A stretch of DNA of 64,000 nt from Hyphomicrobiales bacterium (GCA_900471815.1 UICE01000002.1:491098-555097), one strand, 5' to 3'; positions 9,501-19,781 are shown, counted from the first letter of the stretch. Program-made: numbers and translations. The notes: a model not told the origin generated them from the letters alone.

Positions 9501-9671
9501 TTCGACAAGCTCAGGATGAGGGAGGTCGGTTGATTGCAGGGCGCCAACTCTTGCAACGCTAGCGAGTTGTCGCTGCAACCCACAAAACTTCCCTCATGGT
9601 GAGCTTGTCGAACCACGCATTACATCAATGCCTCCCTAGCGCGCTCTTGAGCTTGCCTGAGGGGCGAACCA
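9501..9671. repeat. Palindromic intergenic repeat cluster (TTCGACAAGCTC family)
   Basis: The unit at 9501-9523 (TTCGACAAGCTCAGGATGAG and GGA) recurs inverted at 9590-9612 with two mismatches in 23. A third, more diverged copy lies at 9645-9671. The same family occurs at 59138-59270 and at the window end. The remaining 9672-9736 holds only the small palindrome GCGAGTAACTCGC near 9720. Confidence 0.75.
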
Positions 9672-9736
9672 CAATCAACTCAAGTGCAGTCAATAAAGAC
9701 TCTTATGGCCGGGCCGTTAAGCGAGTAACTCGCAAC

Positions 9737-10966
9737 CTATTTCTTGCTAAGCAAAGCCACGGCTTCCACATGTGACGACCAGAGGAATTGATCAACCGGC
9801 ACAACGCGATCAATCTTATATCCCCCCTTGACGAGAATGCTCAGATCCCGTGCCAAAGTAACCGGGTTACAGGAAACCGCAGCCACCTTTGAAACCGATG
9901 ATTTGGCGATTTCGATTGCCTGTGCTTCGGCACCGGCGCGGGGCGGATCAAAAACGAGACCATTAAATGGTGCAAGTTCTCGCGCCAGAAACGGGCGACG
10001 GAACAAATCACGTCGCTCGACACTAACCGGCTTCAATCCCTGTACGAAACGGACACTGCGATCAATTGCTGCAACAGCGCCCTGATCGCTCTCTACCGCA
10101 TGGACGGAAGACTTTTCCGCCATTCTAAAGGCGAAAGTGCCGGAACCACAAAATAGATCCAATGTCTTTTTCGACTTGGCAAGATGCCCGGCTACCAGAT
10201 TGCACATGGCTTCTTCTGCTTCAGCGGTAGCTTGCAAAAACCCGCCCGGCGGCAAGAACACTGGCACTTTACCAAAATGGACAAGCGGCTTTCGCGGCTC
10301 GACAATGATCTCACCTTCAAAAGAGAGGCGCGCAAAATCCTTTTTGATGACCAGTGCCGTTAGTGCCTGCCGCTTTGCAGCATCGGGCGCGCCGCATCCG
10401 GAAGCGGTGATATCAAGGCCGGATGCTGTTGACGTCACAGTGAGCTTGAACGGCTTCATGCCCCCGCCCAAAACCGCAACGAGACCGCGCAGATCATCAA
10501 GGCGGGATACAATCTCTGGCACCGTGATCGGGCATTCAGCAATGTCGATCAATTCGTGGCTTTGATGTTTATTGAAGCCCAGCACGGCTCCCCGCTCACT
10601 GGTACGCACGGCAAATACCGTTCTGCGGCGCGTCTGTGGTGCGCAAGTGACGAGCGGTTCAAGTTTGAACAGCAGTCCCCTGCCGCCAAGTGCATCTTGG
10701 ACCAGCGATCTTTTCCATTCCTGGTAAGCGCTATCCTGCCAGTGCTGCAATGTGCAGCCACCGCACTCTTCAAAATGCCGGCATGCGGGTGCAACCCGCT
10801 CCGGTGATGGTTCGATCAAGGCCATCATCGTGGCGCGACCGTTTTCCAAGGCTACGTTGGCAACCTCTCCCGGCAGGGAAAATGGCACATAGGCGCTGCC
10901 AGCGGCCGTGGCAGCAATGCCGTCGCCCCCGGCGCCCATCCGTTCGATTGTTACGCGCGTGCTCAT
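9737..10966 (-). CDS. Class I SAM-dependent RNA m5U methyltransferase (RlmD/TrmA type)
   Basis: The protein of 409 residues starts with a TRAM-like beta domain (VTIERMGAGGDGIA). It has an iron-sulfur cysteine cluster, CRHFEECGGC, at about residues 62-71 with a further Cys later, and a Rossmann methyltransferase domain with DLFCGSGTFAFRM, FDPPRAGA and VSCNPVTLARD, the last containing the catalytic Cys. The family makes 5-methyluridine in rRNA or tRNA; which site cannot be read from sequence. I chose the ATG at 10966; the frame extends 22 codons further, but MSTRVTIERMG is the usual family start. It overlaps nothing and follows tlyA by 13 nt in the same transcript. Confidence 0.9.
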   Translation of the reverse strand: MSTRVTIERMGAGGDGIAATAAGSAYVPFSLPGEVANVALENGRATMMALIEPSPERVAPACRHFEECGGCTLQHWQDSAYQEWKRSLVQDALGGRGLLFKLEPLVTCAPQTRRRTVFAVRTSERGAVLGFNKHQSHELIDIAECPITVPEIVSRLDDLRGLVAVLGGGMKPFKLTVTSTASGLDITASGCGAPDAAKRQALTALVIKKDFARLSFEGEIIVEPRKPLVHFGKVPVFLPPGGFLQATAEAEEAMCNLVAGHLAKSKKTLDLFCGSGTFAFRMAEKSSVHAVESDQGAVAAIDRSVRFVQGLKPVSVERRDLFRRPFLARELAPFNGLVFDPPRAGAEAQAIEIAKSSVSKVAAVSCNPVTLARDLSILVKGGYKIDRVVPVDQFLWSSHVEAVALLSKK

Positions 10967-10979
10967 TGATCTTGTCTTT

Positions 10980-11714
10980 TCAGTTTTTGCTTTTAATACC
11001 GGCCAGAAGAAATTCGCGGTTGCCATCGCCACCCTCTATGGGTGAAGGGCAAAGCCCCAATGCTTTCCAGCCCGGCAATTGATCCAACCAGTCTCTTAGA
11101 TCATTTGCGACGCGAATCCCATCCTCTGGATTGCGCAAAATGCCGCCCTTGCCAATTGCATCGCGGCCAGCCTCAAATTGCGGCTTCACCAGCAGCACAC
11201 AATGAGCGCCATTTTCGGCCAGATCGAGCGCAGGGGGCAAAGCCAGCTTTAGGGAAATAAAGCTTACATCCGAGACAACCAGATCAATATTCCGGCCCTC
11301 AAGATGATCACGCGCAAGAGCACGCGCATTGAGATTTTCAAGGTTAGTAACACGCGGATCAGAGGCGATGCGAGAATGAAGCTGGGCTGTTCCAACATCA
11401 ATCGCAATCACATGCTGCGCGCCGCGCTCCAACAGGACCTGTGTGAAACCACCGGTTGAGGCACCTATGTCCAGAGCAGTTCCTGTTACAGCAATGGTGA
11501 AATGATCCAGTGCTGCAATAAGTTTCAATGCTGCACGGGAAACATAAGCACTTGCGGGATCATCGACTGCAATCACTACGGTTTCAGCCACCGCAGTGCC
11601 CGGCTTGGAAACGACAGAGCCATCAACCGTGACAGTACCGCGCATAATAGCGTCTCGTGCCCGCGACCGCGTGGTAAAGAGCCCGCGCTCCACCAGAAGT
11701 TGATCGAGGCGCAT
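10980..11714 (-). CDS. tlyA: TlyA family rRNA 2'-O-methyltransferase / hemolysin-like
   Basis: TlyA proteins methylate the 2'-O of cytidines in rRNA (16S C1409 and 23S C1920 in mycobacteria). The 244-residue product has an N-terminal S4 RNA-binding domain (RLDQLLVERGL...ARDAIMRGTVTVDG, about 1-60) and an FtsJ-like domain with DIGASTGGFTQVLLERGA and the KDKE-type tetrad residues in LLVKPQFEAGR. The ATG at 11714 is used; a TTG lies directly before it. It is 9 nt after dxs and 13 nt before the rlmD-type gene, a common alphaproteobacterial gene order. Hemolysin activity of the family is historical and not implied here. Confidence 0.92.
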   Translation of the reverse strand: MRLDQLLVERGLFTTRSRARDAIMRGTVTVDGSVVSKPGTAVAETVVIAVDDPASAYVSRAALKLIAALDHFTIAVTGTALDIGASTGGFTQVLLERGAQHVIAIDVGTAQLHSRIASDPRVTNLENLNARALARDHLEGRNIDLVVSDVSFISLKLALPPALDLAENGAHCVLLVKPQFEAGRDAIGKGGILRNPEDGIRVANDLRDWLDQLPGWKALGLCPSPIEGGDGNREFLLAGIKSKN

Positions 11715-11723
11715 CAATTGAAT

Positions 11724-13643
11724 TCAGGCACGGGCAGGCGCAACCATATGGTTACGTCCAAGTGCACCAAACACCGCTTCCACAATTCCAGCACTATCAA
11801 GACCGGCACGGGCATAAAGCACTTCGGGCTTGGCATGATCGAGGTAAATATCCGGAAGCGTCAATGTGCGAACGCGCAATCCCTGATCGAGAAGACCATC
11901 ACGACTGAGGAAGTGGAGGACATGGGAGGCAAAACCGCCAATGGCACCCTCTTCAACTGTCACGAGCACTTCGTGTTCTCTGGCCAGACGACGGATCAGA
12001 TCCTCATCCAGCGGTTTGGCAAACCGTGCATCGGCGACAGTCGTTGAAAGTCCCGCCGCATTGAGTTCATCGGCAGCCATCAAGCACTCGGCCAACCGCG
12101 TTCCAAAGGATAGAAGCGCAACTTTGCTTCCTTCACGGACAATGCGTCCCTTGCCGATCTCGAGAATGCTCCCTCGCTCTGGCAGGTCGATACCGATACC
12201 ATCACCGCGTGGATAGCGGAACGAAATCGGGCCTTCATTATACTCAGCAGCGGTACGCACCATATGACGCAGTTCCGCCTCATCCGAGGCGGCCATAACG
12301 ACAAAGCCGGGAAGCGCAGCGAGAAAGCCAGTATCGAAGGAACCGGCATGCGTAGCGCCGTCGGCCCCAACCAGACCTGCCCTGTCGATGGGAAAGCGTA
12401 CCGGCAGATTTTGCAATGACACATCATGCACAACCTGATCATAGCCGCGCTGCAGGAAGGTTGAGTAAATCGCCGCGAAAGGCTTCAAACCCTCACTCGC
12501 CAAACCTGCCGCAAAAGTAACCGCATGCTGTTCGGCAATGCCCACATCAAATGTACGATCGGGAAACACTTCGCCAAACAGATCAAGACCTGTCCCACCG
12601 GGCATGGCTGCCGTGACAGCGACGACCCTGTCATCGTGGCGGGCTTCCTCAATCAGGCTGGTGGCAAAAATCTTGGTGTAGCTTGGCGCATTTGCCGGGG
12701 GCTTTGCCTGTGCGCCAGTAATAACGTCGAACTTGTTCACGCCGTGATATTTGTCAGCAGAAGCTTCCGCCGGGGCATAGCCCTTACCCTTCTGCGTCAC
12801 CACGTGAATAAGGACAGGTCCGTCCATCGTGTCGCGCACATTTTTCAGTACCGGCAGCAGATGATCCAGATTGTGACCATCAATGGGGCCGACATAATAA
12901 AAGCCCAGCTCTTCAAACATTGTTCCGCCCGTCCAGAAGGCACGGGCATATTCTTCCGAGCGCCGGGCTTTCTCCTGCAGGAATTTTGGCAGTTTCTTTG
13001 CAAGCTGCTTGGCCGTTTCGCGGAAAGAACGATAGGCGCGGCCCGAAACAAGACGGGCAAGATAGGCACTCATCGCACCGGTTGGCGGAGCAATCGACAT
13101 ATCATTATCATTAAGGATAACGATAAGCCGTGCATCCAGCGCACCGGCATTGTTCATCGCTTCATAAGCCATACCGGCGGACATGGCGCCATCACCAATG
13201 ACAGAAATAACATTGCGCTTTATGCCCGCAAGGTCACTGGCCACAGCCATGCCAAGGCCAGCCGAAATCGACGTGGAGGAATGCGCCGCGCCAAACGGGT
13301 CGTATTCGCTTTCGCTGCGCTTGGTGAAGCCGGAAAGCCCGCCCTCCTGCCGCAATGTGCGGATACGATCCCGCCGCCCGGTCAAAATCTTGTGCGGATA
13401 GGCCTGATGACCGACATCCCAGATGATGCGGTCATGCGGGGTATCGAAAACATGATGCAAGGCGACAGTCAGTTCAACAACGCCAAGACCTGCACCAAGA
13501 TGCCCGCCTGTCGTCGACACAGCGTCGATCAGTTCTGTGCGAAGCTCCTGTGCCAATTGCGGAAGGTCGGATTCCGGCAAAGCACGCAGCTGTGAAGGAA
13601 TGGTCACGCGATCCAATAATGGCGTTTCAGGCTTGTTGTTCAC
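11724..13643 (-). CDS. dxs: 1-deoxy-D-xylulose-5-phosphate synthase
   Basis: DXS condenses pyruvate and glyceraldehyde 3-phosphate with thiamine diphosphate, the first step of the MEP isoprenoid route. Landmarks are [18 protein letters not shown], the TPP motif [26 protein letters not shown], the Glu-containing [15 protein letters not shown], and a C-terminal [11 protein letters not shown]. Counting from GTG at 13643 gives 639 residues, the normal family length, starting [12 protein letters not shown]. The frame is open up to 13721, but those 26 codons are basic and unlike the family. ispE, a later step in the same pathway, is in this window at 42680. Confidence 0.95.
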   Translation of the reverse strand: MNNKPETPLLDRVTIPSQLRALPESDLPQLAQELRTELIDAVSTTGGHLGAGLGVVELTVALHHVFDTPHDRIIWDVGHQAYPHKILTGRRDRIRTLRQEGGLSGFTKRSESEYDPFGAAHSSTSISAGLGMAVASDLAGIKRNVISVIGDGAMSAGMAYEAMNNAGALDARLIVILNDNDMSIAPPTGAMSAYLARLVSGRAYRSFRETAKQLAKKLPKFLQEKARRSEEYARAFWTGGTMFEELGFYYVGPIDGHNLDHLLPVLKNVRDTMDGPVLIHVVTQKGKGYAPAEASADKYHGVNKFDVITGAQAKPPANAPSYTKIFATSLIEEARHDDRVVAVTAAMPGGTGLDLFGEVFPDRTFDVGIAEQHAVTFAAGLASEGLKPFAAIYSTFLQRGYDQVVHDVSLQNLPVRFPIDRAGLVGADGATHAGSFDTGFLAALPGFVVMAASDEAELRHMVRTAAEYNEGPISFRYPRGDGIGIDLPERGSILEIGKGRIVREGSKVALLSFGTRLAECLMAADELNAAGLSTTVADARFAKPLDEDLIRRLAREHEVLVTVEEGAIGGFASHVLHFLSRDGLLDQGLRVRTLTLPDIYLDHAKPEVLYARAGLDSAGIVEAVFGALGRNHMVAPARA

Positions 13644-13747
13644 TCTATAAATTCCAGTTTTAGCGTCAGAAATCGACCGGATGCGAGCTGTTGTCCTAGA
13701 GCAAATCCCCAGAACCGGCAAGCAGCCGGATTTAACGAAGGCTCACG

Positions 13748-14671
13748 TCAATTTTCAGGCAAAGGAATGAACTCTTCTTCGTCGCCCGGCACGATATCGA
13801 AGCGGCCAGTGCGCCATTCCTCTTTCGCCTGCTCAATACGCTCTTTCGACGAAGAGACAAAATTCCACCAGATATAGCGCTTGGACGATAGGGTAGCGCC
13901 GCCAAACAGCATGAAATGTGCGCCTTGCGGAGCAGAAATGATAATCTCGTCACCCGGACGGAACGCCAGAAGCCGGTCTGCCGGAAAGATTTGCCCCGCA
14001 ATTTCGACGGGTCCATCCAACGTGTATATGGCACGCTCCTCGGCCGCATTGGCAGGAATCTGGATATGCGCGCCCGGCTCTAGGCGAATATCGACATAAA
14101 GCGTTTCGGCATGCTGCTTAACGCCGGAACTTGCGCCATGAAACTGGCCCATGACGACGCGTGCGTCGAGCCCCGATTCTTGAAGCACGGGTAGTCGGCT
14201 CGCCTCGGTATTGGCAAAGGTGGGGTCAATTTCTTCCAGATGATCCGGGAGGGCGAGCCATGTCTGCAAACCCGATATAGGCAGCGGCTGCGTACGTAAC
14301 TCTTCAGGGGACCGCTCGGAATGGACAATGCCCCGGCCCGCGGTCATCAAATTGACGTCGCCGGGCTTGATGACCATTTCCGTGCCAAGACTATCGCGGT
14401 GGCGAATATTGCCATCGAAAAGATAGGTAACTGTTGAAAGACCAATATGGGGATGCGGGCGCACATCCAGCGGATCCGTCGGACGAAGGATTGCCGGGCC
14501 CATGCGATCAAAGAAGATGAATGGGCCAACCAGCCGTCGCTTGGCGGTCGGCAATGCACGCCGAACTTCCAGGCCGCCAATGTCGCTTGTGCGGGGTATG
14601 ATCAAGGTTTCGATTGAATCCACGGCGATGGCATCACCAGGTTCAGGATCGTTACCGGGGAAAAAGCTCAT
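13748..14671 (-). CDS. Pirin family protein
   Basis: The 307-residue protein is a bicupin. The N-terminal pirin motif GPFIFFDRMGPA is followed by the metal site RPHPHIGLSTVTYLFDG, with HRDSLG and GRGIVHSE completing the usual three-His/one-Glu iron site. The C-terminal cupin includes GPVEIAGQ, FRPGDEIIIS and YIWWNFVSSSKERIE. Bacterial pirins have been linked to quercetin dioxygenase activity and to regulation of pyruvate metabolism; the substrate here is unknown. GGAG lies upstream of the ATG at 14671. It sits between xseB and dxs on the same strand. Confidence 0.9.
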   Translation of the reverse strand: MSFFPGNDPEPGDAIAVDSIETLIIPRTSDIGGLEVRRALPTAKRRLVGPFIFFDRMGPAILRPTDPLDVRPHPHIGLSTVTYLFDGNIRHRDSLGTEMVIKPGDVNLMTAGRGIVHSERSPEELRTQPLPISGLQTWLALPDHLEEIDPTFANTEASRLPVLQESGLDARVVMGQFHGASSGVKQHAETLYVDIRLEPGAHIQIPANAAEERAIYTLDGPVEIAGQIFPADRLLAFRPGDEIIISAPQGAHFMLFGGATLSSKRYIWWNFVSSSKERIEQAKEEWRTGRFDIVPGDEEEFIPLPEN

Positions 14672-14743
14672 GGGAGGCAGCTCCAGACTGTTACAGTCCT
14701 AATCATAGCTGCTCATTTACAAGGTGAACAGCCTGCGCTGGTG

Positions 14744-14998
14744 TCACTCCGGATCGAGCGGCTCTGTACCCACCGGCTGACCGTCACGGCCAAGCTTGAT
14801 CTTTTCCACCTTGTCTTCGGCGGATTTCAACAGGGCGTCGCAATGCTTCTTGAGCGCTTCACCGCGTTCGTAGATTCGAATTGACTGCTCCAACGGCACA
14901 TCGCCGCGTTCCAGATCATCAACAATCTTTTCCAGCTGATCGAGCGCCTGCTCGAAACTCATGGCAGCGATATCGGAGTTGTTCGGTGTATCGGCCAT
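14744..14998 (-). CDS. xseB: Exodeoxyribonuclease VII small subunit
   Basis: XseB is the small helical subunit of the single-strand-specific exonuclease VII. The 84-residue protein has the family core [20 protein letters not shown] followed by [19 protein letters not shown], which forms the antiparallel coiled coil. The start ATG at 14998 is preceded by GGAAGG and is 3 nt after the HDAC-like stop, so it is coupled to that gene. The large subunit gene xseA is not in the window. The xseB-dxs-tlyA neighbourhood is conserved in this order of bacteria. Confidence 0.94.
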   Translation of the reverse strand: MADTPNNSDIAAMSFEQALDQLEKIVDDLERGDVPLEQSIRIYERGEALKKHCDALLKSAEDKVEKIKLGRDGQPVGTEPLDPE

Positions 14999-15001
14999 TT
15001 A

Positions 15002-15928
15002 TCATCCTTCCATCAAGCGTTTGATATGTGCGCCTGCGGAGAGCGACATACCCTTGAGGTCGTACCCGCCTTCCAGAAGACTGACAAGACGGTTTGATGC
15101 GTAGCTCCCAGCTCTTTCCATAAGCTTGCCGGTTGCCCAGTCAAAATCATCCTCATTCAGGTTTATTTCCGCAAGAGGATCGCGATGATGCGCATCAAAC
15201 CCGGCGGAGACAATAATCAGCTCCGGCTGGAATGCGTCGAGCGACGGCAAAATACGTGTGTTGAACGCCTCGCGGAAATGTTCGCTGCCAGTGTCCGGAT
15301 CAAGCGGCGCATTGACAATATTGCCGACGCCTGTTTCGCTTTTGGCTCCGGAGCCCGGATAAAGCGGCATCTGATGCGTTGAGCAATAAAGCACGGATGG
15401 GTCTTCCCAGAATATATCCTGTGTACCATTGCCATGATGCACGTCCCAATCAACGATCGCCACGCGCGCAATACCATGGGCCTTTTGCGCATGCCGGGCA
15501 GCGATAGCGGCATTGTTGAAGAGGCAGAACCCCATCGCCCTGTCACGTTCGGCATGATGGCCCGGGGGCCGTGACGCCACGAATACATTATCCGCCCTGC
15601 CGGAAAACACATCATCAACCGCAGCATTGGCCGCACCAATCGCTGTCAGCGCTGCTTCCCAGCTCTTTGGACTAACAGTCGTATCAGAATCGACACGAGT
15701 GAGCCCCTCTTGCGGTATCGTCATGCGAACGCGTTCCAGATAAGTTTCTGGATGGGCATAAAGAATGGTCGCTTCGTCGCCCATGGGCGCCTGAACGCGG
15801 TCCAACCCATCAAATGCGTGATCGTCCAATACTTTGCCAAGCGCGCGCAAACGATCCGGCCGTTCTGGGTGGCCTGCAGGCGTCAAGTGCTCAAGATAAA
15901 TCGGATGAGTGTAAAGACGTGTGACCAT
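15002..15928 (-). CDS. Histone-deacetylase-like amidohydrolase (AcuC/HDAC family)
   Basis: The 308-residue product has the class II HDAC active-site pattern: RPPGHHAERDRAMGFCLFNN (tandem His), DWDVHHGNGTQDIFW (zinc ligands Asp and His), PLYPGSG, SAGFDAHHRDPL (third zinc ligand and partner) and a C-terminal LEGGYDL. Bacterial members deacetylate acetylated proteins, polyamines or small amides; the substrate cannot be assigned. The ATG at 15928 (MVTRLYTHPIYLEHLTP) fits the family start, so the 14 codons upstream were dropped. It leads the xseB gene by 3 nt. Confidence 0.92.
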   Translation of the reverse strand: MVTRLYTHPIYLEHLTPAGHPERPDRLRALGKVLDDHAFDGLDRVQAPMGDEATILYAHPETYLERVRMTIPQEGLTRVDSDTTVSPKSWEAALTAIGAANAAVDDVFSGRADNVFVASRPPGHHAERDRAMGFCLFNNAAIAARHAQKAHGIARVAIVDWDVHHGNGTQDIFWEDPSVLYCSTHQMPLYPGSGAKSETGVGNIVNAPLDPDTGSEHFREAFNTRILPSLDAFQPELIIVSAGFDAHHRDPLAEINLNEDDFDWATGKLMERAGSYASNRLVSLLEGGYDLKGMSLSAGAHIKRLMEG

Positions 15929-16012
15929 AGGGCTTCCGGGTAAAGAAAAGGGGGCCATGCAAATCTGCACAGCCCCTTGCAGTTACACAAGCCCTACCTG
16001 GGATTTTATGTT

Positions 16013-17296
16013 TTATGCCTCACTCAAGGCATGAGCCAGATCGGCAATCAAATCATCAGGATGTTCGATACCTATGGACAATCGGATTGTCGAATCCAGA
16101 ACACCGATGCGCTGGCGCACATCAATTGGCACGCCGGAATGGGTCATCGTCGCAGGGTGACTGGCGAGCGATTCCGTACCGCCAAGGCTGACGGCAAGCT
16201 TCAGTATCTGCAATGCATTGAGGAATTTGAAGGCTGCAGGTTGCCCGCCAAGAATATCAAACGAGAAAGTCGAGCCTGCACCTGTACATTGCGCGGCGAA
16301 TGTTTTGCCCAGCGGCGATGACGGAGCATGATAAGGCAAATAGTGGATCTTCTCGACCTTTGGGTGGTCGCGCAAAAAGTCAGCTATCGCCAACGCGTTG
16401 GTGTTCGCCTTTTCCATGCGGATGCTGAGAGTTTCGAGCGAACGACCCAGCATCCAGCAGGAATGGGGATCAAGTTGCGTTCCAATGGCGCCACGCAGCG
16501 CCTTTACCTGCTTCATCACCGCTTTGGAGCCGAGGGCAGCGCCCGCAATGAGATCGGAGTGACCGCCGACATATTTGGTCAACGAGTAGAGCGAGATGTC
16601 TGCTCCGTGTTCGATTGGCCGTTGAAATACGGGACCAAGCAAAGTGTTGTCACAGGCGATGACAGGACGGTGGCCCTGCTTTTCGCCGATCGCTTCCGCA
16701 ATACGGCGGATCATCGCGACATCAACCAGGCTGTTGGTTGGATTTGCAGGCGTCTCAATAAGAATGACCGAAACGCGGCCCTTTTTCATAGCCTCATCGG
16801 CGGCACTTTGAACAGATGCCTCATTAACACCATCGGCGAACCCTATGGCAGCGACGCCCATATTGAGAAATGTCTTGGCCAGCAGCGTTTCGGTTCCGCC
16901 ATAGAGTGGCTGCGAATGCAAGATTGCATCGCCCGGTCGAACGAAAGCAAGCAATGTCGTGGCAATTGCTGACATACCCGACGAAAACAAGGCGCAGCTT
17001 TCGGTCCGCTCATAGACGGCAAGCCGATCCTCGACGATTTCGCTGTTTGGGTGATTGAAGCGGGAATAGACCAAACCAGCGCCGGTGCCCGCTGGCGGCT
17101 CGCGGCGACCGGAGACGAAATCGAAAAAATCGCGCCCCTCTTCTGCCGATTTAAAGACAAATGTGGAGGTGAGAAATACGGGCGGCTTAACCGCCCCTTC
17201 CGACAGTTCAGGATCGTAACCGTAATTCAGCATCAAGGTTTCCGGATGCAGTTCGTGGTTACCAATATGCGTCTTTGAAGGATGGGGTGCAGTCAT
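16013..17296 (-). CDS. Cystathionine gamma-synthase family PLP enzyme (Cys/Met metabolism)
   Basis: The 427-residue protein belongs to the MetB/MetC/MetZ fold-type I PLP family of transsulfuration. Motifs include [60 protein letters not shown] and the PLP-lysine segment [11 protein letters not shown]. Sequence alone does not tell gamma-synthase, lyase or O-succinylhomoserine sulfhydrylase apart. The ATG at 17296 has GAGGAAAG at good spacing. The frame stays open to 17464, but that runs through a terminator and the end of ribB. The Shine-Dalgarno site lies in one arm of a hairpin (17305-17334), which may control translation. Confidence 0.9.
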   Translation of the reverse strand: MTAPHPSKTHIGNHELHPETLMLNYGYDPELSEGAVKPPVFLTSTFVFKSAEEGRDFFDFVSGRREPPAGTGAGLVYSRFNHPNSEIVEDRLAVYERTESCALFSSGMSAIATTLLAFVRPGDAILHSQPLYGGTETLLAKTFLNMGVAAIGFADGVNEASVQSAADEAMKKGRVSVILIETPANPTNSLVDVAMIRRIAEAIGEKQGHRPVIACDNTLLGPVFQRPIEHGADISLYSLTKYVGGHSDLIAGAALGSKAVMKQVKALRGAIGTQLDPHSCWMLGRSLETLSIRMEKANTNALAIADFLRDHPKVEKIHYLPYHAPSSPLGKTFAAQCTGAGSTFSFDILGGQPAAFKFLNALQILKLAVSLGGTESLASHPATMTHSGVPIDVRQRIGVLDSTIRLSIGIEHPDDLIADLAHALSEA

Positions 17297-17300
17297 AATG

Positions 17301-17334
17301 CTTTCCTCGCTAAGCGTGGCGTTTCGCAGCGAGG
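17301..17334 (-). promoter_or_regulatory. Shine-Dalgarno-sequestering hairpin
   Basis: On the minus strand CCTCGCT (17334-17328) pairs with AGCGAGG (17311-17305); the second arm contains the GAGG of the ribosome site that serves the ATG at 17296. Seven perfect pairs close a 16-nt loop. It does not match the SAM-II riboswitch consensus. It could dampen translation or be a thermosensor; this is inference. Confidence 0.4.
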
Positions 17335-17342
17335 TTACAGCA

Positions 17343-17380
17343 AAGCCGGCGACTATTCCTTGCAAATATGCCGCCGGCTT
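17343..17380 (-). terminator. Probable terminator downstream of ribB
   Basis: AAGCCGGCG (17343-17351) and CGCCGGCTT (17372-17380) are perfect 9-bp inverted repeats separated by 20 nt, placed 20 nt past the ribB stop. On the minus strand the stem ends in CTTTG, a short T run, so termination may be partial. Confidence 0.55.
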
Positions 17381-17399
17381 CGCAATTGTAGAAAAGCAA

Positions 17400-18503
17400 T
17401 CAAATAATATCGGTTTTGGTAATCTGGATGCCAAAACCCTCAAGACCCACGTAATGACGCTCACGTGACGCCAAAAGCCGGATCGATGTTATGCCCAGAT
17501 CTTTCAATATCTGCGCACCAAGTCCGATTTGCCGCCACTCTTCGTCGCGCACACGGGCTTCGGCATGCGCTTCACGTTCTTGTAGCAAAGCACGGTTGCG
17601 GTCATCGTCTCGGCCGACACCCACAGAGCCCTCGCGCAGATAAACGATGACGCCACGCTTTTCTTCGGCGATACGATTCATAATGCTATCAAGTGTGTTG
17701 CGGGCGCCGAAAACGTCACTCAGCACATCTTCACGCTGCAGGCGCACTGGAACATCTTCGCCGTCACGAATGTCGCCATAAACAATAGCAGCGTGGTGCA
17801 TCGGCTCCCACGGCAACGCATAAGTAATAGCTTTTGCGGTTCCCGCGCAGGTATCGATCTCATATTCGCCGATACGCTCGATCAGCGTTTCCTTGCGCTG
17901 GCGGTATGCAATGAGATCCGCCACGGTTACCTGCTGCAGATTATGCGCTTCGGCAAAACCTGAAACCTGCGGGCCGCGCATGACCGTTCCATCATCATTC
18001 ACCAGTTCGCAAATGACTCCAACAGGCGGCAAGCCCGCCAGCTTACACAAATCCACTGCTGCTTCCGTATGACCGGACCGCATAAGAACACCACCTTCAC
18101 GCGCAACCAGCGGGAAGATATGTCCGGGGCGCACAAAATCTACTGCACCGGCGTTGGGATTTGCCAGGTTGCGCGCTGTAAGCGTGCGATCTTCGGCCGA
18201 AATACCGGTGGTCGTACCGTGCTTATAGTCAACCGTAACTGTAAACGCAGTTGAATGCGGCGCGTCGTTATCGGCAACCATCGGCGCGAGGTTAAGCCGT
18301 TTTGCATGTTCACGCGTCATCGGCGTGCATACAATGCCTGATGTGTGGCGCACGATGAATGCCATTTTCTCTGGCGTACAGTGAACCGCCGCTACGATCA
18401 GATCGCCTTCGTTTTCGCGCCCATCATCATCCATGACGACAACGATTTCGCCACGTTCGAAGGCACGAAGTGCATCGACGACCCGTTTCTGATTATAGGC
18501 CAT
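17400..18503 (-). CDS. ribB: 3,4-dihydroxy-2-butanone-4-phosphate synthase with degenerate GTP cyclohydrolase II domain
   Basis: RibB converts ribulose 5-phosphate to the four-carbon precursor of riboflavin. The N-terminal half (about 1-205) is intact: [35 protein letters not shown] and [17 protein letters not shown]. The C-terminal half (about 210-367) has the fold of GTP cyclohydrolase II, but the zinc motif that should read C-x2-GDxxxSxxCDC is replaced by [13 protein letters not shown], so all three cysteines are missing and that activity should be lost. Such RibBA-like proteins with a dead RibA half are common in rhizobia. No riboswitch precedes this copy. It follows aroC by 15 nt. Confidence 0.92.
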   Translation of the reverse strand: MAYNQKRVVDALRAFERGEIVVVMDDDGRENEGDLIVAAVHCTPEKMAFIVRHTSGIVCTPMTREHAKRLNLAPMVADNDAPHSTAFTVTVDYKHGTTTGISAEDRTLTARNLANPNAGAVDFVRPGHIFPLVAREGGVLMRSGHTEAAVDLCKLAGLPPVGVICELVNDDGTVMRGPQVSGFAEAHNLQQVTVADLIAYRQRKETLIERIGEYEIDTCAGTAKAITYALPWEPMHHAAIVYGDIRDGEDVPVRLQREDVLSDVFGARNTLDSIMNRIAEEKRGVIVYLREGSVGVGRDDDRNRALLQEREAHAEARVRDEEWRQIGLGAQILKDLGITSIRLLASRERHYVGLEGFGIQITKTDII

Positions 18504-18518
18504 GGAGTAGTCCTTTGA

Positions 18519-19613
18519 TTAGATGCGTCCGGTCTGGCCGCGATGTCTGAGATAGTGATCAGCGATAGCACAGGCAACCATTGCCTCGCCAATGGGAACT
18601 GCCCGGATGCCAACACAAGGATCATGTCTGCCCTTGGTCATGATATCCACCTGTTTTCCATCAGCATCAATGCTTTGACGAGGTGTCAAAATCGATGAAG
18701 TGGGTTTGACCGCAAAACGCGCCACAATGGGCGCACCACTGGAAATTCCGCCTAGAATGCCGCCCGCATGATTTGACAGAAAAATCGGGTTCCCATCATT
18801 GCCCATGCGCATTTCATCGGCATTTTCTTCGCCGGTCAGTGTCGCCGCGTGAAAGCCGTCGCCAATTTCAACGCCCTTAACCGCATTGATGGACATGAGA
18901 TAGCTGGCAATGTCCTGATCCAGCTTGGCATAGATCGGAGCGCCAAGCCCTGCCGGTACATTCTCGGCAATCACTTCGATAACAGCCCCGATCGATGATC
19001 CGGCTTTGCGAATGCCGTCGAGATAATTGGCGAATGTATCCACCGATCCCGCATCGGGTGTGAAAAACGGATTGTTGTCGATTTCCGCCCAATCCCAGCG
19101 GCTGTGATCTATCGAATGCACACCCATTTTGACCAAGGCACCGCGAACGACAAGTCCGGGCACAACCTTGCGGGCAATTGCGCCGGCAGCAACACGAGCA
19201 GCCGTTTCGCGGGCAGATGAGCGCCCGCCACCGCGATAATCGCGGATGCCATATTTCACGTCATATGTATAATCGGCATGGCCGGGGCGGTATTGGCGGG
19301 CGATATCGCCATAATCCTTCGAACGCTGATCGGTATTTTCGATCATCATCGAGATCGGGGTTCCAGTCGAAACCAGAGTTACGCCGTCCTCTTGCAGCAT
19401 AACACCGGAAAGCACGCGCACTTGATCGGGCTCTCGGCGCTGCGTAGTGTATTTTGATTGCCCAGGCTTGCGTTTATCCAGATAGGACTGGATCTCGGCT
19501 TCGGTAAAAGAGATGCCGGGAGGGCATCCATCCACAACGCAACCAAGCGCAATGCCATGGCTTTCGCCCCAGGTGGTAACACGGAAAAGATGACCAAACG
19601 TATTATGCGACAT
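18519..19613 (-). CDS. aroC: Chorismate synthase
   Basis: AroC makes chorismate from EPSP with reduced FMN, the last shared step of aromatic biosynthesis. The 364-residue protein starts [20 protein letters not shown], with the signature GESHG at about residues 16-20. Further motifs are [35 protein letters not shown] and the C-terminal [17 protein letters not shown] chose the ATG at 19613 over the one five codons upstream because family members begin here. Pairing with ribB fits a shared link to FMN supply, although that is only suggestive. Confidence 0.97.
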   Translation of the reverse strand: MSHNTFGHLFRVTTWGESHGIALGCVVDGCPPGISFTEAEIQSYLDKRKPGQSKYTTQRREPDQVRVLSGVMLQEDGVTLVSTGTPISMMIENTDQRSKDYGDIARQYRPGHADYTYDVKYGIRDYRGGGRSSARETAARVAAGAIARKVVPGLVVRGALVKMGVHSIDHSRWDWAEIDNNPFFTPDAGSVDTFANYLDGIRKAGSSIGAVIEVIAENVPAGLGAPIYAKLDQDIASYLMSINAVKGVEIGDGFHAATLTGEENADEMRMGNDGNPIFLSNHAGGILGGISSGAPIVARFAVKPTSSILTPRQSIDADGKQVDIMTKGRHDPCVGIRAVPIGEAMVACAIADHYLRHRGQTGRI

Positions 19614-19781
19614 GAGCCTACCCGTCATTTTATCAGGGGGTTTTATGGACGTTTACACCTGTGGTCAAACCCGTCCCTCAAATTCCTTCATTCATCACGA
19701 AAAAAGCAATTGTTTTGCCACAAATGGACGTTCTAACTTGACTGATTACTCGGTCGATATTGTTTATAAAGGAAATCTCAG

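Noticed and set aside
12525..13595. Open frame of 356 codons on the + strand
   Set aside because: It is antisense to dxs, whose family motifs are unmistakable; the antisense product has no recognisable domain and its codon use is the mirror of the real gene.
16328..16972. Open frame of 214 codons on the + strand
   Set aside because: Antisense to the PLP enzyme gene with intact active-site motifs on the other strand.
17297..17399. SAM-II riboswitch before the sulfur-amino-acid enzyme
   Set aside because: The conserved SAM-II blocks are missing; only a ribosome-site hairpin and a terminator are visible.
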